Shown here in pieces: positions 1 through 12,406 of a stretch of DNA of 64,000 nucleotides; the first letter of the stretch is position 1; each line of letters opens with the position of its first letter. The stretch covers positions 3,534,001 to 3,598,000 of the forward strand of contig NZ_CP017668.1 of the NCBI RefSeq assembly GCF_001808185.1, read 5' to 3'. A program made the translations under genes and the position numbers. Below the pieces are notes generated by a model, which saw only the letters and a program-made list of their open reading frames with translations, did no database searches and was not told the origin of the DNA. The DNA is from Jeongeupia sp. USM3. GTDB lineage: Bacteria; Pseudomonadota; Gammaproteobacteria; Burkholderiales; Chitinibacteraceae.

Positions 1-932
<932 letters not shown>

Positions 933-933
<1 letters not shown>

Positions 934-1847
934 CAGACTTTCTCCACTTCCGGGCGACCCAGCAGACCGCTGGGGCGGAACATCAGCACGAGGATCAGCA
1001 GCACGAAGGTGGCGACATCCTTGTATTCGGGCGACAGGTAGGCGCTCCAGAACGACTCGATCATGCCGATGATCAGGCCGCCGAGCATCGCGCCGGGCAG
1101 CGAGCCGATGCCGCCGAGCACCGCTGCGGTGAACGCCTTGATGCCGGCGACGAAGCCGATCGAGAAATCGACGACGCCGTAATAGACGGTGACCATCACG
1201 CCGGCGACGGCGGCGAGCGCGGCGCCGAGGACGAAGGTGAGCGAGATCGTCCTGTCGACATTGATGCCGAGCAGCGAGGTCATCGTCCGGTCCTGCTCGC
1301 AGGCGCGCTGCTGGCGGCCGAACGAGGTCTTGGTGATCAGGTACGTGAACACCGCCAGCAACACCGCGGTGACGACGATGATCATGATCTGCGTGTAGGC
1401 GAGGTGGACGGTGAAACCGTTGCTGGTGAACAGCTCGAAGCCGCCGGGCAGCAGTGCGTTGATCGGCTTCACGCGGGCGCCCTGGGTGAGCTGCACCATG
1501 TTCTGTAAAAAGATCGACATGCCGATCGCCGATATCAGCGGCGCCAGCCTTGATGCGTTGCGCAATGGCCGGTAGGCGATCCGCTCGACCGACCAGCCGT
1601 AGACCGAGGTGAAGATGATCGCGACGACGAGGGTGATCAGCAGCGCGACCGGCACGGCCATGATGCCGAGCGTGCCGAGCAGCGTCAGCATGGTGACGGC
1701 GATGATCGCGCTGACCATGTAGATGTCGCCGTGCGCGAAGTTGATCATGCCGATGATGCCGTACACCATCGTGTAGCCCAGCGCGATCAGCCCGTACACG
1801 GAGCCCAGCGTCAGGCCGTTGATCAGCTGTTGGATGAGGAGTCCCAT
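933..1847 (-). CDS. livH: Branched-chain amino acid ABC transporter permease LivH
   Basis: A 304-residue multi-spanning membrane protein, normal length for LivH. The N-terminal segment MGLLIQQLINGLTLGSVYGL and the following LGYTMVYGIIGMINFAHGD are the family signature, and LGGIGSLPGAMLGG near the C-terminus matches the conserved cytoplasmic loop that contacts the ATPases. It pairs with LivM to form the transmembrane channel of the high-affinity branched-chain amino acid importer. The gene lies between livK upstream and livM, with which it shares an ATGA overlap. The gap to livK is about 190 bases and holds GC-rich hairpins. Confidence 0.97.
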
Positions 1848-1962
1848 GAATACTTGCTCCAGAGTATGAGGTGCAATCGAGGCGTGCCGGCTTGCATCGC
1901 CGGGGGACCTTCTACGGGGGTTCAGGCCGAGGCCCGGTTTCCCCGGGCACCTGTGGTGCGTG

Positions 1963-1997
1963 CGGGCCGGCGGCCCTTGGGCTTGCCGGCCGGCCCG
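1963..1997 (-). other. GC-rich intercistronic hairpin between livK and livH
   Basis: Nine-base perfect arms CGGGCCGGC (1963-1971) and GCCGGCCCG (1989-1997) flank a 17-base loop, just after the livK stop. A second smaller stem (GCCCGG/CCGGGC) lies at about 1931-1949. No T-run follows in the minus direction, so this is not a classical terminator. Such hairpins after a binding-protein gene commonly stabilise the upstream message or reduce read-through, which would keep LivK more abundant than the permeases. That role is inferred. Confidence 0.4.
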
Positions 1998-2034
1998 GGT
2001 GCCGCGCCGGACAACCGGCGCGGACGGTCAGGAC

Positions 2035-3141
2035 TTACTTCACCATTTCGTACTTGTTGCCCTTCCACTGGTAGACGACGAAGCCCGGCGCCTTCAGGTC
2101 GCCCTTGGCATCGAAGGCCATCTTGCCGACCACGGTGTTGAACGTGCCGCCGGCCAGCGCCTTGCGCAGGTCGCCGTACTTCACGCTCTTGGCCTGGGTG
2201 GCCGCTTGCGAGAACAGCTGCATGGCGGCGTAGGCGTACAGCGTGTAGCCGTCCGGCTCGACCTTGGCGTCGCGGAAGTGCTTGACGACGTCGGCGGCGG
2301 CCGGGTTGGTACGCGCATCCGGTGCGAACGTGAACATCACGCTGTCGGCGTTGCCGCCGGCGGCGGTCACCAGCTCGTTGTTGCTCATCGTGTCGCCGCC
2401 CATCACGGTCAGCTTCATGCCGGCCTGCTTGGCCTGGCGCAGGATCAGCGCGATTTCGGTGTGGTAGCCGCCGAAGGCGATCACTTGCACGCCGGCGGTC
2501 TTCAGCTTCGACACCAGGCCCGAGTAGTCCTTTTCACCGGCGGTGATCGATTCGCGCAGCACCGGCTTCAGGCCCTTGACGGTCATGCCCTTGGCCATTT
2601 CGTCGGCCAGGCCCTTGCCGTAGGCGCTCTTGTCGTCGATCACGGCGACCTTCTTGCCGGCGAAATGCTTGGCGACATAGCCGCCGGCGATGCCGCCCTG
2701 CTGGTCGTCGCGACCCATGATGCGGAAGATGTTCTTCAGGCCGCGCTCGGTCACCTGCGGGTTGGTCGACACGGTCGCCATCGGGATCTGCGCTTCGTTG
2801 TAGATGTCCGATGCCGGGATCGTCGAGCTCGAACACCAGTGGCCGTGCATGAAGACGATCTTCTTGTTGACCATGGCGTTGGCCACCGAAACGGCCTGCT
2901 TCGGATCGCAGGCGTCGTCGCCGATCTCGAGCTTGAGCTTCTGGCCGAGGACGCCGCCCTTGGCGTTGATGTCGGCAACGGCCATTTCCGCACCGCGCTT
3001 GATCTGCTCGCCGGCCGACGCGTACGCGCCGGTCATCGGGCCTGCGATCGCCACCGAGTAATCGGCGTGGGCCTGTGCGGTGAACAGGGCGCCCAGGCCC
3101 AGACCGGTCATGGCAATCAGTTGCTTCATGTTCGACTTCAT
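2035..3141 (-). CDS. livK: Branched-chain amino acid ABC transporter periplasmic binding protein
   Basis: A 368-residue secreted binding protein. The N-terminus has a Sec signal peptide with a probable cut after TAQAHA, and the mature start DYSVAIAGPMTGAYASAGEQ is typical of LivK/LivJ type I periplasmic binding folds. The C-terminal KAPGFVVYQWKGNKYEMVK is also characteristic. It captures Leu/Ile/Val (possibly other amino acids) and delivers them to LivHM. A good ribosome site (AGGAGAAGG) precedes the ATG at 3141; a second in-frame ATG lies four codons later and cannot be excluded as the start. First gene of the liv operon seen here. Confidence 0.95.
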   Translation of the reverse strand: MKSNMKQLIAMTGLGLGALFTAQAHADYSVAIAGPMTGAYASAGEQIKRGAEMAVADINAKGGVLGQKLKLEIGDDACDPKQAVSVANAMVNKKIVFMHGHWCSSSTIPASDIYNEAQIPMATVSTNPQVTERGLKNIFRIMGRDDQQGGIAGGYVAKHFAGKKVAVIDDKSAYGKGLADEMAKGMTVKGLKPVLRESITAGEKDYSGLVSKLKTAGVQVIAFGGYHTEIALILRQAKQAGMKLTVMGGDTMSNNELVTAAGGNADSVMFTFAPDARTNPAAADVVKHFRDAKVEPDGYTLYAYAAMQLFSQAATQAKSVKYGDLRKALAGGTFNTVVGKMAFDAKGDLKAPGFVVYQWKGNKYEMVK

Positions 3142-3408
3142 CGTGCCTTCTCCTAGATGGACTGTAGTCCGTTGCTACAGGGGGATTGCCGTCAGCCCTC
3201 GGGGGCTGGCGGGACAATTTCAAACTGGCTTACGAACAAACCTTTCAACCAAACGTACACCAGGCGCTGATTTGTCTGATGTAGGTGCTTTCCAGCATTC
3301 ATGCCGGTTTCGCAAGCACCGGGCGGGTTCCGGCGTACCGCGGGGGCGGGATGCCCCCGCTGGGCGGCCGGACGGGTGCGCTGCCGGCGGGCGGCGTGCG
3401 AGGACGTG
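3142..3408. other. Intergenic region between putA and livK
   Basis: About 270 bases without a supportable gene. It must hold the livK promoter near 3142-3280, where the sequence is less G+C rich. On the putA side, a hairpin GCGGGGGC/GCCCCCGC with a 5-base loop lies at 3340-3360, some 50 bases past the putA stop. It has no T-run, so it is at best a weak or Rho-assisted terminator. Confidence 0.4.
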
Positions 3409-6400
3409 CTAGGCGATCGTCATCAGGCTGGCATTCCCTCCGGCGGCTGCGGTGTTCACGCTGACCGACTGTTCGGCGAACAGCCTCGTGATGTCGTAAT
3501 CGTCGCCGGCATCGAGTTCGGCGCTTGCCAGCCCGAACACCGGGACGATGGGGCCGTCGCGCCGGGCGATCCGGCGGCCGAGTTCGAGCAGCGTGTCGCT
3601 GTCGCCCTCGAACAGCACCGCACCGAGCCGGCTGCCGCCATCGATCTCGGCGACGTCGGCGCGTTCGACGCGTGCCTGCAGTGCAGCCGGCAGCGCGTCG
3701 AGCATCGCGTTCGCGACCGGGCTGTCGGCAAAGCGGGCGATGTTGCCGCTGGCCAGCGCCGCGGCAAGCTGTGCCTGCGCACCGGCCGTCGTCGACGCCA
3801 GGCACAGCAGCGGTCCGCGCGGCGTGAGCCGGTAACGGTTCGTTTCGCCGGTCGGGCCGGGCAGCGTCACGTCGGCGCCGAGCGGCGTGCTCGCCAGATA
3901 ACGGCTGCAGCGGGCCGCGGCTTGATCGGCGCCCTGGGCGACGAGCGCATCGCGGTAAGCCGCCAGTGCGCCGAGCGACGATTCGGCGGCAACCGGGAGG
4001 GCGCAGACGCGTTGCGGACGCCGCGACAGCAGCCGCGAGAGGTAGAGCGGGCCGCCGGCCTTGGGGCCGGTACCCGACAGCCCTTCGCCGCCGAAGGGTT
4101 GCACCCCGACCACGGCGCCGACGACGTTGCGGTTTACATACAGGTTGCCGGCATGGATGCGGCGGGTGACGTGGGCGATGGTCTCGTCGATGCGCGTGTG
4201 CACGCCGAAGGTCAGGCCGTAGCCGGTGGCGTTGATGGCGTCGATCAGCGCGTCGAACTGGTCGCGCTTGTAGCGCAGCACGTGCAGCACCGGGCCGAAC
4301 ACTTCGCGTTCGAGCGACGAGAGCGCGTCGATCTCGATCAGCGTCGGCGGCACGAAGCTGCCGTGGCGCGCCTCGGCCGGCAGCGGCAACTGGCTGACGG
4401 CAAAGCCGCTGCCGCGCAGTCTGGCGATATGGCGCTCGATGTTCTGCCGGGCCTCGGTGTCGATCACCGGGCCGACGTCGGTCGCCAGCCGGTCCGGATT
4501 GCCGATGCTCAGCTCGCGCATCGCGCCCTTGAGCATCGTCAGCACACGGTCGGCGACATCTTCCTGCAGGCACAGCACGCGCAGCGCCGAGCAGCGCTGG
4601 CCGGCCGAGTCGAAGGCCGAGTTCAGCACGTCGAACACCACCTGTTCGGGCAGCGCCGACGAATCGACGATCAGCGCGTTCTGGCCGCCGGTTTCGGCGA
4701 TCAGCGGAATCGTCCGGCCCTGCGGGTCGAGCCGGTCGGCCAGCGTGCGCGAGATCAGCCGGGCGACTTCGGTCGAGCCGGTGAACAGCACGCCGCGGAT
4801 GCGCGCATCGGCCACCAGCGCCGCGCCGACGGTTTCGCCGCGGCCGGGCAGCAGTTGCACGGCGCCGGTCGGCACGCCGGCCTCGCGTAGCAGCCGGACC
4901 GCTTCGAAGGCGATCAGCGGCGTCTGTTCGGCCGGCTTGGCGATCACCGGGTTGCCGGCGGCCAGCGCCGCAGCAACCTGGCCCATGAAGATCGCCAGCG
5001 GGAAGTTCCACGGGCTGATCGCCAGCACCGGGCCGAGCGGGCGGTGGCTGTCGTTGTCGAATTCACTTTCGATCTCGCCGGCGTAGTAACGCAGGAAGTC
5101 GACCGCCTCGCGGACTTCGGCGACGGCGTTGGCCAGCGTCTTGCCGGCTTCGCGGACGATCAGCCCCAAGAGCGACGGCATCTGCGCCTCGAGCCGGTCG
5201 GCGGTGCGCCGCAGGATCGCCGCGCGCTCGGACACCGGCGTCGCGGCCCAGATCGGCGCGGCGGCCACGGCGTGCTGCAGTGCGGCCTCGACATCGCCCA
5301 GGCCGGCCTCGATGACCGTGCCGATCACGTCGCGGCGGTCGGCCGGGTTGAGCACGAACTGCGGGCTGCCGGTACTGACGTGGTTGTCGCCGAGCAGCGG
5401 TGCGGCGCCCCATTGCGCGCCGGCCAGCAGCGCGGCCGACAGTGAGGCCAGACGCTGCTCGTTGGCGAGGTCGATGCCGGCCGAGTTCGCCCGCGCCGCG
5501 CCGAACAGTTCGCGCGGCAGCGCAATCCTGTCGTGCGGGGCGCCGACCGGGCTGACCGCGCCGGCGGCGCTGACCGGATCGGTGATCAGGCTGTCGATCG
5601 AAATCTTCTCGTCGGCGATCTGGTTGACGAAGGACGTGTTGGCGCCGTTCTCGAGCAGCCGGCGAACGAGGTAGGCGAGCAGCGTTTCGTGCGTGCCGAC
5701 CGGGGCGTAGACGCGGCAGGGGCGGCCGAGCTTGCCGTCCGCGACGGTGCCGGTGACTTCCTCGTACAGCGGTTCGCCCATGCCGTGCAGGCACTGGAAC
5801 TCGTACTGACCCGGGTAGTAGTTGGCGCCGGCGAGGTGGAAGATCGTCGCCAGCGTCTGGGCGTTGTGGGTGGCGAACTGCGGGTAGATCGCGTCGGGCA
5901 CCGCCAGCAGCTTTTTCGCGCAGGCCAGGTAAGACACGTCGGTGTAGATCTTGCGGGTGTAGACCGGATAGCCCTCGAGGCCGTCGAGCTGGGCGCGCTT
6001 GATCTCGCTGTCCCAGTACGCGCCCTTGACCAGCCGGACCATGATCCGGTGCCGGCTGCGGCGGGCCAGATCGACGATGAAGTCGATCACGAAGGGGCAA
6101 CGCTTCTGGTACGCCTGCACCACGAAACCGATGCCGTTCCAGCCGGCCAGCTCGGCGTCGAAGCACAGTGCTTCGAGCAGATCGAGCGAGAGTTCCAGCC
6201 GGTCGGCTTCCTCGGCGTCGATGTTCAGGCCGATGTCGTAGCGGCGGGCCAGCAGCGCCAGCGCCTTGACGCGCGGCAGCAGCTCGCTCATCACGCGTTC
6301 CTGCTGCGCACGGCTGTAGCGCGGGTGCAGGGCGGAAAGCTTGATCGAGATGCCCGGGCCTTCGTAGATGCCGCGGCCGTGGGCGGCCTTGCCGATGGCG

Positions 6401-7308
6401 TGGATCGACTGCTCGTACGACGCGTAGTAGCGCTGCGCGTCTTCCTCGGTGGTCGCCGCCTCGCCGAGCATGTCGTACGAATAGCGGAAGCCCTTGGCCT
6501 CGTACTTGCGGCTGTTGGCCAGCGCATCGGCAATCGTTTCGCCGGTGACGAACTGCTCGCCCATCAGCCGCATCGCCATGTCGACGCCCTTGCGGATCAG
6601 CGGCTCGCCGCCCTGGCCGATCAGCCGGGTCAGCGCGGCGGAGAGGCCGGCCTCGCTGTTGGTCGCGGTGAGCTTGCCGGTGAGCATCAGCCCCCAGGTC
6701 GCGGCGTTGACGAACAGCGACGGCGAGTTGCCCATGTGGGCGCGCCAGTCGCCCTTGCTGATCTTGTCGCGGATCAGCGCGTCGCGCGTCGCCTTGTCCG
6801 GAATGCGCAGCAGCGCCTCGGCCAGGCACATCAGCGCGACGCCTTCCTGGCTCGACAGCGAGAACTCGTGGATCAGCCCCTCGACACCGCCGGCCTTGCG
6901 CTTGCCGCGCAGCCGGGAAACGAGCTTGTGCGCCAGCGCCTGGACGTCGTCGCGCATCTGCGGGTTCGGCAGGCGCGCCTGCTCGATCAGCAGCGGTACG
7001 CACTCGGTTTCGGGGCGGCGCCACGCGGCGGTGATCGCCGCGCGCAGCACCGACTGCGGCGCGATGCTCTGGGCGAACTCGAGGAAGGGCACCGGCGGGG
7101 CATCGGCGGCGGGTTGCGCCTCGTCGATCTCGGTGGTGTTACCGCCGCCGAGCTCGACCGGCCGCGCGCCCTGTTCGACGCGCTCCAGATAGGCGTAGAT
7201 CGCCTGCTTGATCAGCCAATGCGGCGTACGCTCCAGCGTTTGCGCCGCATCGCGGATCCGTGTCCGCAGCACGTCGTCAACCTTGATCCCCAGCGTGGTA
7301 TTGGCCAT
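3409..7308 (-). CDS. putA: Trifunctional proline utilisation protein PutA (regulator, proline dehydrogenase, P5C dehydrogenase)
   Basis: A 1299-residue protein, close to the ~1320 residues of E. coli PutA. Order: an N-terminal ribbon-helix-helix DNA-binding domain (about 1-47, TTLGIKVDDVLRTRIRDAA), an FAD proline dehydrogenase barrel (about 150-540, with RLVKGAYWDSEIKRAQ), an NAD-dependent P5C/glutamate-semialdehyde dehydrogenase (about 640-1090, catalytic Cys in SAGQRCSALR), and the conserved C-terminal domain. It oxidises proline to glutamate at the membrane and, when proline is scarce, represses put transcription. Monocistronic here; no putP is visible in the window. GTTGCA-type PutA sites lie 80-150 bases upstream, supporting autoregulation. 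Confidence 0.98.
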   Translation of the reverse strand: MANTTLGIKVDDVLRTRIRDAAQTLERTPHWLIKQAIYAYLERVEQGARPVELGGGNTTEIDEAQPAADAPPVPFLEFAQSIAPQSVLRAAITAAWRRPETECVPLLIEQARLPNPQMRDDVQALAHKLVSRLRGKRKAGGVEGLIHEFSLSSQEGVALMCLAEALLRIPDKATRDALIRDKISKGDWRAHMGNSPSLFVNAATWGLMLTGKLTATNSEAGLSAALTRLIGQGGEPLIRKGVDMAMRLMGEQFVTGETIADALANSRKYEAKGFRYSYDMLGEAATTEEDAQRYYASYEQSIHAIGKAAHGRGIYEGPGISIKLSALHPRYSRAQQERVMSELLPRVKALALLARRYDIGLNIDAEEADRLELSLDLLEALCFDAELAGWNGIGFVVQAYQKRCPFVIDFIVDLARRSRHRIMVRLVKGAYWDSEIKRAQLDGLEGYPVYTRKIYTDVSYLACAKKLLAVPDAIYPQFATHNAQTLATIFHLAGANYYPGQYEFQCLHGMGEPLYEEVTGTVADGKLGRPCRVYAPVGTHETLLAYLVRRLLENGANTSFVNQIADEKISIDSLITDPVSAAGAVSPVGAPHDRIALPRELFGAARANSAGIDLANEQRLASLSAALLAGAQWGAAPLLGDNHVSTGSPQFVLNPADRRDVIGTVIEAGLGDVEAALQHAVAAAPIWAATPVSERAAILRRTADRLEAQMPSLLGLIVREAGKTLANAVAEVREAVDFLRYYAGEIESEFDNDSHRPLGPVLAISPWNFPLAIFMGQVAAALAAGNPVIAKPAEQTPLIAFEAVRLLREAGVPTGAVQLLPGRGETVGAALVADARIRGVLFTGSTEVARLISRTLADRLDPQGRTIPLIAETGGQNALIVDSSALPEQVVFDVLNSAFDSAGQRCSALRVLCLQEDVADRVLTMLKGAMRELSIGNPDRLATDVGPVIDTEARQNIERHIARLRGSGFAVSQLPLPAEARHGSFVPPTLIEIDALSSLEREVFGPVLHVLRYKRDQFDALIDAINATGYGLTFGVHTRIDETIAHVTRRIHAGNLYVNRNVVGAVVGVQPFGGEGLSGTGPKAGGPLYLSRLLSRRPQRVCALPVAAESSLGALAAYRDALVAQGADQAAARCSRYLASTPLGADVTLPGPTGETNRYRLTPRGPLLCLASTTAGAQAQLAAALASGNIARFADSPVANAMLDALPAALQARVERADVAEIDGGSRLGAVLFEGDSDTLLELGRRIARRDGPIVPVFGLASAELDAGDDYDITRLFAEQSVSVNTAAAGGNASLMTIA

Positions 7309-7387
7309 GGTCCGTTGCTTACAAGTGGAATATGCGGCCCATAGTACGATCTAGTTCGAGCGGTACAACTACGGATAATCCCCAAGG

Positions 7388-7393
7388 GTTGCA
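7388..7393 (+). promoter_or_regulatory. Candidate PutA operator (GTTGCA)
   Basis: GTTGCA inside AAGGGTTGCACC, 80 bases upstream of the putA start codon. The ribbon-helix-helix domain of E. coli PutA is known to recognise a GTTGCA core. The assignment rests on motif match and position. Confidence 0.5.
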
Positions 7394-7450
7394 CCATTGC
7401 GCCAACTGAAAAACTGATGCAATGCAAGGGGTTGTGCAGGATGGTGCGTT

Positions 7451-7465
7451 ACGGGTTGCACCCGT
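7451..7465. promoter_or_regulatory. Candidate PutA operator, symmetrical copy
   Basis: ACGGGTTGCACCCGT is a perfect inverted repeat (six-base arms, three-base centre) that contains the PutA core GTTGCA at 7455-7460. It sits 67 bases upstream of the other GTTGCA copy in the same orientation. Two spaced copies ahead of putA fit autogenous repression by the PutA ribbon-helix-helix domain. Confidence 0.5.
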
Positions 7466-7716
7466 GGAAGGCTTGATTTGACTACATCACTACACGTTTT
7501 CAGCCGGGTCCGGCATCGGGCTTGTAAGGGTTGATGCACCGTACCGGTGCGTGAACCGGTTCGGCCGGGCTGCGGCAAAGGCCCGTGCGGAGGCGGTGTC
7601 GGGCAGATGAACGGTTGCCCCGGTGTGCCGACACGCGGTCGATTCGCATTCGCGCAACGTTTTCACTGCGGGCTGCCGCGGTTTGACCCTGCGCCGGTGC
7701 CGGGGCGATCTGCCCC

Positions 7717-7743
7717 AAAAAAAACGCCCGCGCGGGGCGGGCG
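7717..7743 (-). terminator. Rho-independent terminator of the kdp operon
   Basis: On the minus strand the stem CGCCCGC/GCGGGCG with a five-base loop is followed directly by eight T residues (7724-7717). It lies 26 bases after the kdpC stop codon and would close the kdp transcript. Confidence 0.92.
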
Positions 7744-7768
7744 TACAAAGCGCACGGCGGGTACAGCG

Positions 7769-8350
7769 TTACTTGCCGAACGTGTCGAGTGCGAGATTGA
7801 GCTTCAGCACGTTGACGCGTGCTTCGCCGAACACGCCCCACTGCTTGCCTTGCGTGTGGGCGGCAACCAGCACTTCGACCTGCGGGAGCGACAGGCCGCG
7901 GGCGCGTGCGACGCGGCCGATTTGATAGGCGGCGGCGTCAACGCTGATCTCGGGGTCGAGGCCGCTGGCCGATGCGGTGACGAGGTCGACCGGTACCGGC
8001 GCCTTGTTGTCGGGATCGGCCGCCTTCAGCGCGGCGACGCGTGCCTTGACCGCGTCGGCGAGCGCCGGGTTGGTCGGGCCGAGGTTGCTGCCGCTCGATG
8101 CGCCACCGTTGTACGGCATCGGCCCGGTGGCGGAGGGGCGGCCCCAGAAATACTTCGGCTCGGTAAAGTTCTGGCCGATCAGCCCGGAGCCGACGGCGCG
8201 GCCGTCGCTGACGATCACGCTGCCGTTGGCCTGATTCGGGAACAGCCCTTGGGCGATACCGGTGACGGCGGCGGGGTAGAGCACGCCGGTCAGCGCGGTG
8301 AGCAGCGCGAAGATCGTCAGCGCCGGGCGGAGTTGGGAAGAGATGTTCAT
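7769..8350 (-). CDS. kdpC: Potassium-transporting ATPase subunit C
   Basis: A 193-residue protein of normal KdpC length, with one N-terminal membrane helix (RPALTIFALLTALTGVLYPAAVTG) and a periplasmic domain containing the conserved GSGLIGQNF and ARVAALKAADP regions and the C-terminal VNVLKLNLALDTF. KdpC is the single-span subunit that stabilises the KdpFABC complex and is needed for high-affinity K+ uptake. It is the last gene of the operon, 12 bases after kdpB, and is followed by a strong terminator. Confidence 0.97.
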   Translation of the reverse strand: MNISSQLRPALTIFALLTALTGVLYPAAVTGIAQGLFPNQANGSVIVSDGRAVGSGLIGQNFTEPKYFWGRPSATGPMPYNGGASSGSNLGPTNPALADAVKARVAALKAADPDNKAPVPVDLVTASASGLDPEISVDAAAYQIGRVARARGLSLPQVEVLVAAHTQGKQWGVFGEARVNVLKLNLALDTFGK

Positions 8351-8362
8351 GGTGTTTCTCCG

Positions 8363-10480
<2,118 letters not shown>

Positions 10481-10502
10481 TTCTCTATTCCCCTGAAGGG
10501 TC

Positions 10503-10532
10503 TCGTTCCGGGCCCGGTCGGGCCCGGAACGA
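10503..10532 (-). other. Perfect 14-bp inverted repeat between kdpA and kdpB
   Basis: The arms TCGTTCCGGGCCCG and CGGGCCCGGAACGA are perfectly complementary with only a GT between them, and start one base after the kdpA stop codon. No T-run follows on the minus strand, and kdpB translation starts about 22 bases later. It probably shapes mRNA stability or subunit ratio, not full termination. That role is inferred. Confidence 0.6.
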
Positions 10533-10533
10533 A

Positions 10534-12315
10534 TCAGCCAATCATCTGCAAATGTTCAATAATCGGGCCCAGCGCCAGCCCCGGGATGTAGTTCAGCGCA
10601 CCGACGAGCAGCACCGCGCCGATCAAGAGCGTGACGAACAGCGGGCCGTGCGTCGGCAGCGTGCCGGCGGTGACGGCAAGCCGCTGCTTGCCGGCGAGCG
10701 AACCCGCCATCGCCAGCACCGGGACGATGATCGCGAAGCGGCCGAACCACATCGCCAGACCGAGCATCACGTTGTAGAACGGCGTGTTGGCCGACAGACC
10801 GGCGAAGGCCGAACCGTTGTTGTTGGCGGCGCTCGAGAAGGCGTAGAGGATTTCCGAGAAGCCGTGCGCCTGCGGGTTGAGCACGCCCGCCTTGCCGGCG
10901 GCAACGCTGACGGCGATCGCCGTGCCGGCGAGCACCAGAACCGGGGTGGCGAGGATGGCGACGGCGGTCATCTTCATCTCGAACGACTCGATCTTCTTGC
11001 CGAGGTATTCCGGCGTGCGGCCGACCATCAGCCCGGCGATGAACACCGCGAGGATCGCGTACACCAGCATGCCGTACAGGCCCGAGCCGACACCGCCGAA
11101 CACCACTTCGCCGAGCTGCATCAGCGCCATCGGCACCATGCCGCCGAGCGGCGTGAACGAGTCGTGCATCGCGTTGACCGCGCCGCACGACGCGGCGGTG
11201 GTGATCGTCGCGAACAGGCTCGAGGCGACGATGCCGAAGCGCGTTTCCTTGCCCTCCATATTGATGCTGCTGGCGGCACCGGCGTGCTGCAGCGCCGGGT
11301 TGCCGGCCAGCTCGGCCCAGACGGTGACGCCGTAGGCGACGACGAAGAGCACGGTCATCGCTGCGAGCACCGCGAGGCCCTGGCGCGCATCGCCGACCAT
11401 GCGGCCGAAGGTGAAGCACAGCGCGGCCGGGATCAGGAAGATCGCCAGCATCTGGATGAAGTTGGACAGCGGTGTCGGGTTCTCGAACGGATGCGCCGAG
11501 TTGGCGTTGAAGAAGCCGCCACCGTTGGTGCCGAGCATCTTGATCGCTTCCTGCGACGCGACCGGCCCCATCGGCAGCGTCTGCGTCGTTGCGGCGACGT
11601 CGGCCATCTGCGGCTTGCCGTCGGCGCCAAGAACCGGCTGGCCGTCGGCGTCGAGCCTGGCGGTCTGGTAGACCGTCGCCTGTACGGTCTGCGTCTCGAG
11701 ATACGGCTTGAAGTTCTGGATCACGCCCTGGCTGACGAGCGCGAGCGCGATCACGAGCGAGATCGGCACCAGCACGTACAGGGTCACGCGGACCAGATCG
11801 GCCCAGACGTTGCCGATGACATCGGCGCTCTTTCTGGCAAAGCCGCGGATCAGCGCGATCACCACGGCGATGCCGGTCGCGGCCGACAGGAAGTTCTGCA
11901 CCGACAGACCGAGCATCTGGGTCAGATAGCTCATCGTCGATTCGCCGCCGTAGCCCTGCCAGTTGGTGTTGGCGACGAAGGAGATCGCGGTGTTGAACGA
12001 CGAATCCGGGCTGATCGTACCAAAGCCCTGCGGATTGAGCGGCAGCACCCCCTGCAGGCGCTGCAGCGCGTACAGCGCGACAAGGCCGATCAGGTTGAAC
12101 AGCACGAGGCCGATCGCGTACGACTTCCAGCCGCTTTCCTGCCTGGGGTCGATGCCGGCGATCTTGTAGAACAGCCGCTCGACCGGCGCGAGCAGCCGGG
12201 TCGGACCGGCATGCTCGCCACGGACGATGCGGACGAGGTAGCCCGAAAGTGGCCAGGCCAGAACCAGCAGCACCGCAAGATAAAGCGCGAGCTGCAATAC
12301 AGCATTGGTGTTCAT
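10534..12315 (-). CDS. kdpA: Potassium-transporting ATPase subunit A (K+ channel subunit)
   Basis: A 593-residue, roughly ten-span membrane protein of the potassium-channel superfamily. Selectivity-filter-type loops are visible, such as NTNWQGYGGESTMSYLTQM and GTNGGGFFNANSAHPFENP. I start it at ATG 12315 (MNTNAVLQ), two bases past the kdpF stop. An upstream in-frame ATG would run through kdpF and adds a non-conserved peptide. KdpA forms the K+ pore of the KdpFABC pump. Confidence 0.97.
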   Translation of the reverse strand: MNTNAVLQLALYLAVLLVLAWPLSGYLVRIVRGEHAGPTRLLAPVERLFYKIAGIDPRQESGWKSYAIGLVLFNLIGLVALYALQRLQGVLPLNPQGFGTISPDSSFNTAISFVANTNWQGYGGESTMSYLTQMLGLSVQNFLSAATGIAVVIALIRGFARKSADVIGNVWADLVRVTLYVLVPISLVIALALVSQGVIQNFKPYLETQTVQATVYQTARLDADGQPVLGADGKPQMADVAATTQTLPMGPVASQEAIKMLGTNGGGFFNANSAHPFENPTPLSNFIQMLAIFLIPAALCFTFGRMVGDARQGLAVLAAMTVLFVVAYGVTVWAELAGNPALQHAGAASSINMEGKETRFGIVASSLFATITTAASCGAVNAMHDSFTPLGGMVPMALMQLGEVVFGGVGSGLYGMLVYAILAVFIAGLMVGRTPEYLGKKIESFEMKMTAVAILATPVLVLAGTAIAVSVAAGKAGVLNPQAHGFSEILYAFSSAANNNGSAFAGLSANTPFYNVMLGLAMWFGRFAIIVPVLAMAGSLAGKQRLAVTAGTLPTHGPLFVTLLIGAVLLVGALNYIPGLALGPIIEHLQMIG

Positions 12316-12316
12316 G

Positions 12317-12406
12317 TCAGAAACGCTCCGGATTGAAAAGGGCGTAGACGAGGTAGCCGAGCAGGGCAACGGCCGCCCCGCCGGCCAGCAGCGCGATCAG
12401 GTTCAT
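12317..12406 (-). CDS. kdpF: Potassium-transporting ATPase small subunit KdpF
   Basis: A 29-codon ORF starting MNLIALLAGGAAVALLGYL and ending NPERF, a single hydrophobic helix and the classical KdpF pattern, including the LVYALFNPERF-type tail. A Shine-Dalgarno GGAGG precedes it. KdpF sits at the KdpA/lipid interface and stabilises the complex. Its start overlaps the stop of an upstream small ORF (ATGA), and its stop is one base before the kdpA ATG, so the three genes look translationally coupled. Confidence 0.93.
   Translation of the reverse strand: MNLIALLAGGAAVALLGYLVYALFNPERF

Larger units (their letters stand above)
7309..7716. other. putA upstream region, 400 bases without a gene
   Basis: No supportable coding sequence. 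The 7320-7480 part is AT-richer and carries the putA promoter and candidate PutA operators (listed separately). The stretch 7500-7716 contains several partial inverted repeats around GGTTCG/CGGTGC but nothing I can assign. The kdp operon terminator borders it. Confidence 0.5.
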
